Shown here: one piece after another, positions 24,098 through 34,300 of the stretch | Position numbering within the stretch: the first letter of the stretch is position 1 | Layout: every line of letters starts with the position of its first letter | Source of the DNA: G965214625 sp965214625 | GTDB lineage: Bacteria; Pseudomonadota; Gammaproteobacteria; Arenicellales; Poriferihabitantaceae | DNA: 64,000 nucleotides | Assembly (NCBI GenBank): GCA_965214625.1 | Contig: OZ243962.1 | Span: 744,001 to 808,000 of the forward strand | Direction: 5' to 3' | Notes under the pieces: model-generated | What the model saw: only the letters and a program-made list of their open reading frames with translations | Told to the model about the DNA's origin: nothing | Database searches by the model: none | Program-made: the position numbers and the translations under genes

Positions 24098-24927
24098 CTG
24101 CCTTGACAACCCGTACAAACCGGCTCGAAAATCGATTCAAACAACTCAAGGCACAAGGACGGGCCGGGCTCGTCACATTTGTGACTGCCGGGGATCCTGA
24201 CCTGGAGACCGCACAAAAAATCCTAGATGGCTTGTCCGGGGCCGGGGCGGATGTGATCGAACTGGGGATGCCGTTCTCGGACCCGATGGCAGACGGCCCC
24301 GCGATACAACTCGCTAACCTCAGGGCATTGAAAAAAAACATCACCCTGCAAAAGACATTGGACATGGTCTCACGGTTCAGGCAGAACGACGATCACACGC
24401 CCGTGGTCCTGATGGGCTACTATAATCCAATACACCATTATGGAACACAACGTTTTCTTGACACGGCACTGTCAGCCGGTGTTGATGGCCTGATTGTCGT
24501 TGACCTCCCTCCCGAAGAGGACGACGAACTGTGCCACCCGGCTTTAACAGCCGGCTTGAGCTGGGTCCGCCTGGCAACACCCACCACCACCAAAACCCGA
24601 CTTCCCAGGATACTGAAAAACAGTTCCGGATTTATTTACTATGTTTCCATTACCGGCATCACCGGCACACGATCAGCCCAACAGTCCGACATCAAGCAGG
24701 CGATCGAAGATATCCGCAAACAGACTGCGCTCCCTATCGCCGTCGGTTTTGGAATAAAAACAGCCGAGCAGGTCCGTCAGGTTTCCACGGTCGCCGATGC
24801 GGTCGTCGTTGGGTCCGCATTGGTCAACCGGATTACCGAAGGGGTGGACACTGGAATGACCGCCGACGAAATCATTGACAATGTCCATGGTTTCGTCGGC
24901 CAGCTCGCGGCGGGTATCGAGACCTGA
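24094..24927 (+). CDS. trpA: Tryptophan synthase alpha chain
   Basis: Cleaves indole-3-glycerol phosphate to indole and passes it to TrpB through the subunit tunnel. The TIM-barrel of 277 residues carries the catalytic glutamate at 56 (GADVIELGMPFSDPMADGP) and aspartate at 67. The flexible loop and phosphate site follow (YYVSITGITGTRSAQQ; PIAVGFGIKTAEQV). It overlaps trpB by 4 bases and ends the two-gene operon. No intrinsic terminator with a T-tract was found in the 91 bases before the next, convergent gene. Confidence 0.97.
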   Translation: MTALTTRTNRLENRFKQLKAQGRAGLVTFVTAGDPDLETAQKILDGLSGAGADVIELGMPFSDPMADGPAIQLANLRALKKNITLQKTLDMVSRFRQNDDHTPVVLMGYYNPIHHYGTQRFLDTALSAGVDGLIVVDLPPEEDDELCHPALTAGLSWVRLATPTTTKTRLPRILKNSSGFIYYVSITGITGTRSAQQSDIKQAIEDIRKQTALPIAVGFGIKTAEQVRQVSTVADAVVVGSALVNRITEGVDTGMTADEIIDNVHGFVGQLAAGIET

Positions 24928-25018
24928 CACACGAATCAAAACAACGACAATCCACTGATTCAAACGGAAGGATCACCCTCCCCAAGACCTTTCACTCCCC
25001 GTAGTTGACACGGTAGAT

Positions 25019-25708
25019 TTATTTTCTACCTTTCCCAAGTGCGGTAGTCCGGGTTTTGGACGGAGTCCGAGCCAACGGAGCGAACTCATCCGGATTCGGA
25101 GGCAGTGGATGAAGGAAGTGGGGCAGACAGACCCATCGGAAGGTAAGATTGATCCGGCTGTTGACCGGCCTGCGGGTCTTTGCAATCCCGTGAACCCAAT
25201 TCTGCTGCGTCTTCCCCGACATGACCAGTAACGAGCCACTTGAAAGATCCAGTTTGAGACTGGGCAGTGTTTTCTTGAAACGGTGTTTAAGAATAAACCG
25301 CCTGCTTTGACCGAGACTGATCGATGCAATGGTCGGCGCCGCGCCCAGTTCGGGCTCATCATCAGCATGATAACCCATGCTGTCTTGTCCATCCCGGTAC
25401 AGATTCAGCAACACGCTGTTGAACCGGGTTTGGGTCTGTCGCTGGACTTTTTGCCGTAATACCCGCAGGTCGGTGAACCAGGGAAGCGGATCATTGGTCA
25501 CGCCTGAGTACCGATAAATCGCCTGAGGGTCGCCATACCACGCACAAAGTCGAGGGGTTTTTACGGAACGGCCAAACAGCCTGATAGTAACCTGCGCCCA
25601 GTCGACTTGCGCCTTGAAGGCCTCGAAATAACACGCTGCCTGCTTTTTCTCGATGAAATTTTCGATCAGATAGCATCGGCCATCCACGATGGGTAACTCG
25701 TTTTGCAT
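25019..25708 (-). CDS. AlkB-like 2-oxoglutarate-dependent DNA/RNA demethylase
   Basis: Protein of 229 residues of the AlkB family (ALKBH2/3-like branch). It carries PRLCAWYGD and YRYSG, then NSVLLNLYRDGQDSMGYHAD with iron ligands H114 and D116. The third ligand H173 is in NWVHGIAKT, and the 2-oxoglutarate arginine R191 ends RINLTFR. These enzymes remove 1-methyladenine and 3-methylcytosine by oxidation. The C-terminal 35 residues are proline- and basic-rich (PLPPNPDEFAPLARTPSKTR) and extend past the usual fold. It is convergent to trpA and follows the D-lactate dehydrogenase gene by 15 bases on the same strand, so co-transcription is likely. Confidence 0.88.
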   Translation of the reverse strand: MQNELPIVDGRCYLIENFIEKKQAACYFEAFKAQVDWAQVTIRLFGRSVKTPRLCAWYGDPQAIYRYSGVTNDPLPWFTDLRVLRQKVQRQTQTRFNSVLLNLYRDGQDSMGYHADDEPELGAAPTIASISLGQSRRFILKHRFKKTLPSLKLDLSSGSLLVMSGKTQQNWVHGIAKTRRPVNSRINLTFRWVCLPHFLHPLPPNPDEFAPLARTPSKTRTTALGKGRK

Positions 25709-25723
25709 GGTTTATCCGACCTT

Positions 25724-27118
25724 TCAGCGTACTTCGATAATTTTTCCCGGATTGAAGATATTATTCGGATCCAGGGCTTTTTTAATCAATCGCATCGGCT
25801 GAATGGCATTGCCCAGTTCTTTTTTCAGGAAATCCATTTTGCCATAGCCGATACCATGCTCTCCGGTACAGGTCCCTTCCATGGCGATGGCCCGCAGTAC
25901 CATCCTTTCATGCAATTGTTCCGCCTTGATCACCTCTTCACGGTTCTCATGATCAACCAGATACAGTAAATGGAAATTGCCATCTCCGACATGACCGACG
26001 ATGGGTGCCAGGACACCGGATTTTGCAATATCCTCGCGCGTCTGATTGATGCATTCGGCCAGCCGTGAAATCGGCACGCAGACATCCGTTGACCATATCT
26101 GTCCTTTCGGATGAAGCTGTTTCGTCGCCCAGGCAACATCATGCCGGGCCCGCCACATCTGGTGCCTTTGCTCCGCGTTCTTGGTCCACTGAAACTCGCT
26201 CCCCTGATGCTCATTCGCAATGTCTTGGGTCATCTTCGCCTGTTCCTCAACCGCGCTGTCTGAACCGTGGAACTCGAGAAACAAAGTCGGCGATTCGACA
26301 AAACCGGTTTTCGAGTAGCGGTTGATCGCCTTGATGGTCAGATCATCAAGCAACTCGACCCGGGCCACCGGAATCCCGTACTGAATCATTTCAACAACCG
26401 TGTCCACGGCACCTTCAATACTGTTGAAAGTACACACGGCAGCCGATATCGCTTCGGGAACGGGATAGAGTCTGACGGTCAACTCAGTAAACATGGCCAA
26501 CGTGCCTTCCGATCCCACCAGCAATCGAGTCAGGTCATAACCGGCGGCTGACTTCTTGGCGCGTTTCGCGGTATTGATTACCGAACCGTCTGCCATCACC
26601 GCTTCGATATTGACCACATTCTCTCGCATGGTCCCATAGCGCACCGCATTGGTTCCGGACGCTCGGGTCGCCGCCATCCCACCGATCGTTGCATCCGCGC
26701 CCGGGTCAATCGGAAAAAAAAGACCGGTATCCTTGAGATACTGGTTCAACTGTCGACGTGTCACACCAGGCTGAACAGTGACATCAAAATCTTCGTTGTT
26801 TACCTGGACGATCTGGTTCATTTTTCCGGTATCGATACAAACACCGCCCTGTAGCGCCGAGATGTTTCCTTCGAGCGAAGTCCCCGCCCCATGGGGAATC
26901 ACCGGTGTTGCGTTGCGGTTACAAATGGCGACAATCTGCTGGATTTCCTGCCGGCCTTGAGGCTGAATCACCGCATTGGGTGGTTTCAGTGCATGAAAAG
27001 ATTCATCTTTTCCGTACTGGGCACACACCGACGCAGAGGTCATTAGCCGATCGCCAAAAATCGCCGCCAATTCAGTCAGTGAATCACAGTAATCATAAGC
27101 ATTTACCCGGTTTGTCAT
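25724..27118 (-). CDS. FAD-linked D-lactate dehydrogenase / glycolate oxidase family protein
   Basis: VAO/PCMH-type flavoenzyme of 464 residues. The FAD domain is shown by VIPHGAGTSLEGN near residue 80 and by DPGADATIGGMAATRASGTNAVRYGTM. The C-terminal cap has VGHVGDGNFHLL, the metal/substrate histidine motif, and ends in GTCTGEHGIGYGKMDFL, typical of D-lactate dehydrogenase (cytochrome) and GlcD. GGAG lies 5 bases before the ATG. There is no neighbouring iron-sulfur subunit (glcF), which favours a single-chain D-lactate or D-2-hydroxyacid dehydrogenase over glycolate oxidase. It would feed electrons to a quinone or cytochrome. Confidence 0.85.
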   Translation of the reverse strand: MTNRVNAYDYCDSLTELAAIFGDRLMTSASVCAQYGKDESFHALKPPNAVIQPQGRQEIQQIVAICNRNATPVIPHGAGTSLEGNISALQGGVCIDTGKMNQIVQVNNEDFDVTVQPGVTRRQLNQYLKDTGLFFPIDPGADATIGGMAATRASGTNAVRYGTMRENVVNIEAVMADGSVINTAKRAKKSAAGYDLTRLLVGSEGTLAMFTELTVRLYPVPEAISAAVCTFNSIEGAVDTVVEMIQYGIPVARVELLDDLTIKAINRYSKTGFVESPTLFLEFHGSDSAVEEQAKMTQDIANEHQGSEFQWTKNAEQRHQMWRARHDVAWATKQLHPKGQIWSTDVCVPISRLAECINQTREDIAKSGVLAPIVGHVGDGNFHLLYLVDHENREEVIKAEQLHERMVLRAIAMEGTCTGEHGIGYGKMDFLKKELGNAIQPMRLIKKALDPNNIFNPGKIIEVR

Positions 27119-27156
27119 GGTTTCTCCGATAAAAATACGATGTGGATTAGTTCCCT

Positions 27157-27429
27157 TCAGTGCTGTGACAGGGCCAACTGAAGTGCATCATGATCCATGA
27201 AATAATGACACACTTCTTCATTGTCTACCACTAATACAGGGATATATTCCCGATACCTGTCAAACCACGTCTGATTCTCCTCGATATCCCGCTTTTCCAC
27301 GGATATTCTGACGCGGTCGGACTGTCCGGCAATAAACTGCGCCAACTGACGGTCCATCTCTTCGCACAGGTGACAATCCTCCTTGTGATAAAAAATGACA
27401 TGGCGGTCACCCGATTTCCGCTCATTCAT
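27157..27429 (-). CDS. Glutaredoxin-family protein (DUF836-like)
   Basis: Small thioredoxin-fold protein of 90 residues with a redox motif C19-HL-C22 after a first beta strand (HVIFYHKEDCHLCEEM). A cis-proline region (EYIPVLVVDNEEV) follows. This matches the short glutaredoxin-like family often found beside housekeeping genes. It lies 35 bases after ligA on the same strand and 38 bases before the D-lactate dehydrogenase gene, so it may sit at the end of the smc-zipA-ligA transcript. The partner is unknown. Confidence 0.82.
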   Translation of the reverse strand: MNERKSGDRHVIFYHKEDCHLCEEMDRQLAQFIAGQSDRVRISVEKRDIEENQTWFDRYREYIPVLVVDNEEVCHYFMDHDALQLALSQH

Positions 27430-27464
27430 GGTTCGATTCGCCCCGGATAACCCACAATACGGCG

Positions 27465-29540
27465 CTACCCGTGTCCCTGATCCGGTGACGGACTGCTGGA
27501 CACAGGGTCTGCCTGCATGATACCGGGAAGTCCCGCCATGATCCGGAACTGCGCTTCATCCAGTATTTCGACCCCCAGCTGCATTGCCTTGTCCGCTTTC
27601 GACCCGGCATCGGCTCCAACAATCACATAATCCGTTTTCCCCGACACGCTGCCCGTCACTTTCGCTCCAAGGGACTGCAGATGGGATTTGACTTGGGCCC
27701 GGGGCATCAGCAATGTCCCTGTCAACACCACGGTCTTGTGCTTGAATGTCGAATCCCCGTTCGCAAAATGCGCTTGTGGCGTCGGCCAGACAATTCCCGC
27801 TTCTTTGAGTTTCGAGATCACCGATTGGTTATGATGCTGACCAAAAAACACGACCAGGCTCTGCGCAATGGTCGGGCCAATGTCCGGAATAGCCTGCAAT
27901 TCCTCTTCTCCAGCCGACATGATCGCGTCCAGTCCCCGCAATCTGTTTGCCAGTGTTTCGGCCGTGGTTTCGCCAATCAGCGGAATACCCAGTGCAAACA
28001 AAAATCTCGACAGGCTGGTCTTTTTACTTCTTTCCAGCGCCGCAAACAGATTGCCAGCGGATTTGTCCGCCATACGCTCCATTCCTCTGATCTGCTCCAC
28101 GGTGAGTGAATACAAATCGGCCACGCTATCGATTAACTGATCATCCACCATCCGCTCGACCAGTTTGTCTCCCAATCCCACAATATCCATGGCTCTACGG
28201 CTTGCAAAGTGCTTGATACTTTCCTTTTTCTGGGCCACACAAAACAAACCGCCACTGCAGCGGGCAATCACACCGCCCCGGTCATAGACAATCGGGGATT
28301 CGCATACCGGGCAGGTTTCTGGAAAAACAAATCGGGTGGTGTTTTTCGGCCTTCGGGATGCCACCACGGAAACCACTTCGGGAATGACATCCCCGGCTCG
28401 TCTGACCACGACATGGTCACCGATGCGTACGCCGAGCCGCACGATCTCTTCGCGGTTGTGCAGGGTTGCGTTTGATACCGTAACGCCCCCGACAAAAACC
28501 GGGGCCAGTCTGGCAACCGGCGTGATCGCACCGGTTCGGCCGACCTGGATTTCAATATTCGATATCTGTGTTATTTCTTCCTGTGCCGGGAACTTGTGCG
28601 CCACCGCCCATCGGGGGGCCTTGGCTGTATGCCCCAGGTGTCTTTGCCAGTCCCGCCTCGACACCTTGTAAACCACGCCGTCAATGTCATAGGAAAGCCG
28701 GTCTCTTCGATCAAGGATTTCTTGATAATATTGATAACAACCCTCAACACCCTGCACCTCTTCGACCAGGTCACAGACCGGCAAGCCAAATGACTTTAGC
28801 CATGCGAGAGATTGCCAGTGAGTCAACGGTATATCTGCACCCCGCACTTCCCCGAGTGCGTAACAATAAAACTGCAGCGGTCGAGACCGGGTAATCGCCG
28901 GATCCAGTTGTCGCAAACTGCCGGCTGCGGCATTGCGCGGATTGGCAAACGTTTTCAGTCCATTTCGGCGTTGTGACTGGTTCAGTTTTTCGAAATCCCG
29001 TCTGCACATGAAAACTTCACCGCGAACCTCGAGCACAGCCGGGACGGTGGGTCCTTTCAGTTGCGTACCGGTCGACAGGACCTGGCGCATATTCTGTGTG
29101 ATATTTTCCCCGGTTTCACCATCACCTCGGGTCGCCGCCTGAACCAGCCATCCTTGTTCAAATCGCACGCTGACCGCCAGACCATCGAGCTTGGGTTCGG
29201 CAACATAGCGCAGCGGACCATCTTCCCGGTCCAGAAGGGATCGGATCCTTTGGTCAAACTGTTCGATTTCCCGCCGATCGAACGCATTGGCCAATGATCG
29301 CATGGAGACCCGGTGCACAACCTTGCCAAAGGAACGGTCAACAAAACCACCGACCTTGCGGGTCGGTGAATCGCTGGACGCCCACTGGGGATGGGCCGCT
29401 TCGAGCACAGCAAGCTGGTTGATCAGACGATCGTATTCACTGTCCGGTATTTCGGGGTTGTCCAGCACATAATATCGGTAGTTGTGATACTCCAGTCGCT
29501 CCCTGATCGAAAGAATCTGTCGATAGGCATCCTCAACCAT
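27465..29540 (-). CDS. ligA: NAD-dependent DNA ligase LigA
   Basis: Replicative DNA ligase of 691 residues. Domains in order: Ia (YHNYRYYVLDNPEIPDSEYDRL), adenylation domain with the active-site lysine in EPKLDGLAVSVRFEQG, OB fold, zinc finger (CPVCESPIVYD...CSGGLFC), helix-hairpin-helix repeats, and a C-terminal BRCT domain (KTVVLTGTLLMPRAQVKSHL). The ATG at 29540 gives MVEDAYRQIL. A TTG at 29549 would overlap the zipA stop by 4 bases and is an alternative. Gene order smc-zipA-ligA is classic for gammaproteobacteria. Confidence 0.97.
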   Translation of the reverse strand: MVEDAYRQILSIRERLEYHNYRYYVLDNPEIPDSEYDRLINQLAVLEAAHPQWASSDSPTRKVGGFVDRSFGKVVHRVSMRSLANAFDRREIEQFDQRIRSLLDREDGPLRYVAEPKLDGLAVSVRFEQGWLVQAATRGDGETGENITQNMRQVLSTGTQLKGPTVPAVLEVRGEVFMCRRDFEKLNQSQRRNGLKTFANPRNAAAGSLRQLDPAITRSRPLQFYCYALGEVRGADIPLTHWQSLAWLKSFGLPVCDLVEEVQGVEGCYQYYQEILDRRDRLSYDIDGVVYKVSRRDWQRHLGHTAKAPRWAVAHKFPAQEEITQISNIEIQVGRTGAITPVARLAPVFVGGVTVSNATLHNREEIVRLGVRIGDHVVVRRAGDVIPEVVSVVASRRPKNTTRFVFPETCPVCESPIVYDRGGVIARCSGGLFCVAQKKESIKHFASRRAMDIVGLGDKLVERMVDDQLIDSVADLYSLTVEQIRGMERMADKSAGNLFAALERSKKTSLSRFLFALGIPLIGETTAETLANRLRGLDAIMSAGEEELQAIPDIGPTIAQSLVVFFGQHHNQSVISKLKEAGIVWPTPQAHFANGDSTFKHKTVVLTGTLLMPRAQVKSHLQSLGAKVTGSVSGKTDYVIVGADAGSKADKAMQLGVEILDEAQFRIMAGLPGIMQADPVSSSPSPDQGHG

Positions 29541-29545
29541 CCCAA

Positions 29546-31141
29546 TCAAAAAATTCTGATCGCCTCTTCACTGCCCGCCTTGATACCATGTTTTTCCATT
29601 TCCTGCGTGACCACTTCGATTGACGACCTGATTTCATCGGCCGCACTTGCGGACAACCCCTGATGAGTCGGCGTGGTCACCTCCCCCTTGACCCGAGACG
29701 CAAACACCTTTGCCGCATCCATCATTTCAGAAAACACAGCACCGGGGATTCGCGTATGGCTCGGTTTGATGGAAAAGGCCACACCGTCGACTGATACAGT
29801 GCCGAGATTGTCAAAATCAAACTGGCCGGAGCCATCCAAATTGGTCAGGCGATACAGACAAACCTTGTGTTTGCCGACCCGCTTGTTCCGCACATAGTGA
29901 TTTTCAGCGCTGCGCTCCAATCCAATCTGGCGCGCCACCCGATCAATCATCGTATCCTCAAACACCATTTCATTTTTTGGCAGGATGTTCAATACGAAAG
30001 TCGAATCGAAGTGGCGCACGAAAGAATGGATAGCTTTTGCCTGTTCCAATGCACTTTCCATTGACGCCATAAACGCAAATCCCCTCCCGGTCCTTTCCGA
30101 TAAATTGGAGATCAGGTTGGAAAATCGCACCATCTCCGCTTCGGAAATAGGCCCCCGTCGATCCGCCAGCTGAATCGTGATCACCAACTCTGCAAATCGC
30201 ACATCTTCCGATTCCTGCTCAATATCACGCCACACTCTATCCGGCAGACGCATCCCGAAAATGCTGCTTTTCCGGGTAAATGAAGAGGCCCCTTCACGAT
30301 AGATTGCCAACACCGTTTCCCGGCCCACATCCCGCTCACCATGGATCCTGACCCAATAATCAATCTGGCTGACTTTTTCAAAACCCTGGGGCGGTCTATA
30401 TTGAAACCGCGACATACCGTCCTCATCATTCTCGTTCGATGGGCTGCGGTCTTCGGAGATCGGATCAATCGTCATATCCAGCCGATCCGATCTATCCGTT
30501 ACGTCACTCGGTTTCACTGGTCGCCGGTCGTTCATGGGTTTGCTAACGGACGGGTCCACGGTGTCCTTCGAGGTTGCCTCATCAGATTGCTTTGTATCGC
30601 TTTGTTCGGTATCACCTTGTTCCTCCGAAGCCACCTCCTCGTCGCCAGAGGGTATTTGTTCGACTTCCGGTACGGCCGTCTCGACCGGCCGTGTTTCACC
30701 GGTATCGACACGGGATACATCATCATAGTCAGGGTCAATCGACCCTTCAGGCCCCTCGTCCACCCGCTCCGACAGATCCATCGATGACGGCTCGCCGGCG
30801 TTGGTTGCGGTTGTTTCAGATGCCGTTTGCTCAACCAGGGGAGGATCATCACCTGACACCTCTTCAGGGTCCTTTGAATACGTCTTCAACCCATCTGTGT
30901 CGGTCTGATGCGTTGTGCGTGCAGCCAGTATTGGTGCTATCGATTCACCGGATGGCTCATCGTCCATCCCGCCGGCAATCGTTGGACTATTTCTAGCCGA
31001 CGGCCTGTTTCGATTCGACTTTCGATAGTCTGCCGACGACCATCGATCCTTTTTGCCCCATGTGGAAATGAAATAGATACCAATGACAACACAGATCCCC
31101 ACGAGGACCAAGACGAGTTCCAGGCTCACTTGCGATTCCAT
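29546..31141 (-). CDS. zipA: Cell division protein ZipA
   Basis: Divisome protein that tethers FtsZ to the inner membrane. The 531 residues begin with a single N-terminal membrane helix (LELVLVLVGICVVIGIYFI, 7-25) and a short basic patch. A long, strongly acidic Pro/Ser/Thr/Glu/Asp-rich linker runs from about 55 to 250. The C-terminal FtsZ-binding domain runs from about 275 (QIDYWVRIHG) through HFDSTFVLNILPKNEM to PGAVFSEMMDAAKVFA. The linker is longer than in E. coli ZipA (328 residues in total). ZipA is largely restricted to Gammaproteobacteria and so helps place the organism. It sits between smc and ligA. Confidence 0.93.
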   Translation of the reverse strand: MESQVSLELVLVLVGICVVIGIYFISTWGKKDRWSSADYRKSNRNRPSARNSPTIAGGMDDEPSGESIAPILAARTTHQTDTDGLKTYSKDPEEVSGDDPPLVEQTASETTATNAGEPSSMDLSERVDEGPEGSIDPDYDDVSRVDTGETRPVETAVPEVEQIPSGDEEVASEEQGDTEQSDTKQSDEATSKDTVDPSVSKPMNDRRPVKPSDVTDRSDRLDMTIDPISEDRSPSNENDEDGMSRFQYRPPQGFEKVSQIDYWVRIHGERDVGRETVLAIYREGASSFTRKSSIFGMRLPDRVWRDIEQESEDVRFAELVITIQLADRRGPISEAEMVRFSNLISNLSERTGRGFAFMASMESALEQAKAIHSFVRHFDSTFVLNILPKNEMVFEDTMIDRVARQIGLERSAENHYVRNKRVGKHKVCLYRLTNLDGSGQFDFDNLGTVSVDGVAFSIKPSHTRIPGAVFSEMMDAAKVFASRVKGEVTTPTHQGLSASAADEIRSSIEVVTQEMEKHGIKAGSEEAIRIF

Positions 31142-31326
31142 TTCCGATCAGACCGTGTTCATTCGATTAGTATTCCTTGAGTTCTGTTCAATATTGGCCA
31201 GATCAACTCCAGCGGAAACAGGGACCAACCGCAAACCAGACACAGCCGCCTGGAGGGCAACAACTGGGGTTGGTCTGTATCGTCATCTGAAAACCCTGGA
31301 AAATAGATGGTGCTTTATTTTATTCC

Positions 31327-34300
31327 CTATTGTGCTGCTATTTCCACCGCCTGTCCAATATCGACAGAAACTAACCGCGACACCCCCGGTTCGGCCATTG
31401 TAACCCCGACCAGCACTTCTGCCGCTTCCATCGTAATCTTGTTGTGCGTAATTACAATGATCTGACTGGACTGTGCCAGTGTTTTCAGTATCTTGCAATA
31501 ACGCTCCACATTCGCATCATCCAATGGCGCATCCACTTCATCAAGCATGCAAAACGGTGCCGGATTCAGTCTGAACAGGGAAAACAGCAACGCGACCGCC
31601 GTCAGGGCTTTTTCACCCCCTGACAAAAGATGGATTGTACTGTTCCGTTTTCCCGGTGGTCTAGCCATCACGGTTATCCCCGCCGTCAACAGGTCCTCGC
31701 TGGTCAATTGCAGCTCGGCTTTCCCGCCTCCGAACAACCGCGGGAAAAATTCATTGAAACCCTGATTCAGGCGATCGAAGGTCTCCTTGAACCTTGTCCG
31801 GGTTTCTTTGTCGATTTTCCGGATAACGGATTCCAGTGTCTCAAGCGCGGCCATCAGATCCGCATGTTGCTTGTCCAGATAGCTCTTGCGTTCATTTTCT
31901 TCCTCAAACTCCTCAATCGCGACCAGATTGACCGGACCGATACGGTTTATTTTCCCTTGCAGGTCCGCCAGCGTCTGTTCCCAACGATCCACCTCAGCCT
32001 CTTTCGGAAGCGACTCAATCAGTACGGCTTCCTCGTACCCCTGGTCCAACAGGACCTCCACTTGGGTCTGCCGACGCACAGCGACTTCCTGACGCATCAT
32101 TTTATGCTGCTCAAGCACCTCTCTCGACTTATTGACCTCCAATATCTGACCACTCCGCATTTTGTCGGCTTCCCCCATCTTCGATTCCAACGCGGATACG
32201 TCATTGCGCACCTTCGAAAATCGCTTTTCAATTTGCACTTTCCGGTCCAGCAGCGTCGCCAGTTTCTTTCTGAGTCCTTCGACCGGATCCGTGGTTTGAC
32301 TGACAGTCCGGTCTATTTCGGACAATCGCAACCGAATGGCATCATATTGCCGTTGGGATCGGTCAATACTTTCCTGAATCGACTCAAGTGCCGACTCCAG
32401 GCGCTGATTTTGCAATGCCTGTTCATGTTGCGCTGCCGTCATCGCCGACACTTTTTCCTTCCACAAAAGCACGTCCTCGCTCAACCGGTCACGCTTGTCA
32501 AGCATGTCCTGCCTTTGTTCTTGTAACGCGCCACTTTGCCGCATCGCTTGACGCAACAGGATGTTGGAATGCTTGATCTGGGCTTCGTCCTGCTGCGCCT
32601 GGACATTCAGATCAGCAAGCTCTTTGCCCAAGCTGTCCACACGCTGCGCTAATTCAAGATGACGGGCCTCTTCATGCCCCAGGCGATTGTAAAGGGATGT
32701 CTTGTCCGATTGCAGCTTACTGACCGATGATCGCTGACGCTGATACTGATCCTCCAGCTGATCCCTTTCAGCCACCAGATCCCCGATTGCGTTATCCAGT
32801 TCCTGCTGCCGATTCTCCATCTCAGTCCGCTTTGTTGACAACTGATTAATTTCTTCCTCCCTGACCAGCACGCCGGTAGCCAACTGACTGTCACTGGCCA
32901 TGCTCACCCAGTTTACCCCGACCATGGCGCCCTCTCGGGTGATGACGCATTCGCCGTCTGTCAGCATCGGTTGCCTTTGCAACGCCTCTTGCAACGTTTC
33001 AGCAATCAATACGCGTCCCATCAACGAAGACAGATCAACCCCTTGCGCCGATACCTTGTCGATCAACCTAGTACCATCACCATCTTGGGTATCTCCATCG
33101 ACATGGCTTCCCGAAATCAGTGCAAACTGGCAATCCGGTCGGTTCTCCAGCATCTCCCAGGTAATCTGGTCAACACAAACTGCACCGAGCACATCGCCCA
33201 GTATCCGGTCAGCGGCCCGTTCCCAACCGTCAATCACCCTGACTTCAACTGCCAGCTTCGAAGAAACAGCGAGTCCGTTGTGCTCCAGCCAGCGTTGCCA
33301 AGCCGTATCACCGCCTTGGATCGTCGCATTTTGTATTTCCTGAAGCGAGTTCAATCTCGAGACGACCTCCTGGTGCTGGGCACGCATATCCGCTGCCGCA
33401 TCCCGTTTTTCCTGCAGTGAACGGCGCAATTGCAGGATCGAATGCTCAATGTCCCGGAAGTCATTTTCGGCCGTCGCACACAACTTGTCATGCTCGGCAA
33501 CCTGGCGACGCAATTTTTCCAGTCCAACATCCGAAAAACTCCCATCCAACTGAGTCAGTTCCTGTTCGATTCGGGCTCGGCGATCCACGGTTCTTTGCAG
33601 ATGCTGATCCAACTGGGCGAGTCTGGATTTTTCGACTTCGCACTGTTGAGCCGCACCTCTCGCCTGTTCGTTAAATCGTTCCATGCGCTGAGTCCATTGG
33701 TGCAGTACGGTTTCAGCCAGCTCGAGTCGCCGTGTCGCATCCGTGTTTTCTGTCGTTATCTGGCGAAGTGACGCTGAGACCGCATCCAGTTCAGTCCCGG
33801 TCTGTTTGCGTTGCCGTATATCCCTGTCCAGTTGTTTTTTGCTCTCTTTTTGGGTTGATATCAGCCTGTCGATCTCCTCTGCCTGATGTTTCCTTGTTTC
33901 GATCAGATGTTCGATGGCCTGTTCCATTTGCTTGATGTCGGCCCCGACTTCATAGTACTGCTGCTGAATCCGATTATTTTTATCCTGGGTCTCTGCGTGT
34001 TGTTTCCTCAGTTTCTCAAGCGCCGCTTCCGCTTCACGCTGTGCCGCCAATGCAAACTGCAGTTTGTTTTCACCTTGAGCCAAGGTACGATCCTTATCAC
34101 CAAGCTGTTGTTCCAGCTGCCTTAGCTTGAGTAACTGAAGTTGGCCGTTGATCTGCCTTTCTTCTTCCCTGAGTACTTTAAATCGTTGCGCCGCACTGGC
34201 CTGACGTTTCAACCGCTGCAGCTGCTTATCGAGTTCCCCTCGAATATCTGCCAGTCGGTCCAGGTTTTCCCGGGTATGACGGATGCGATTTTCGGTCTCC

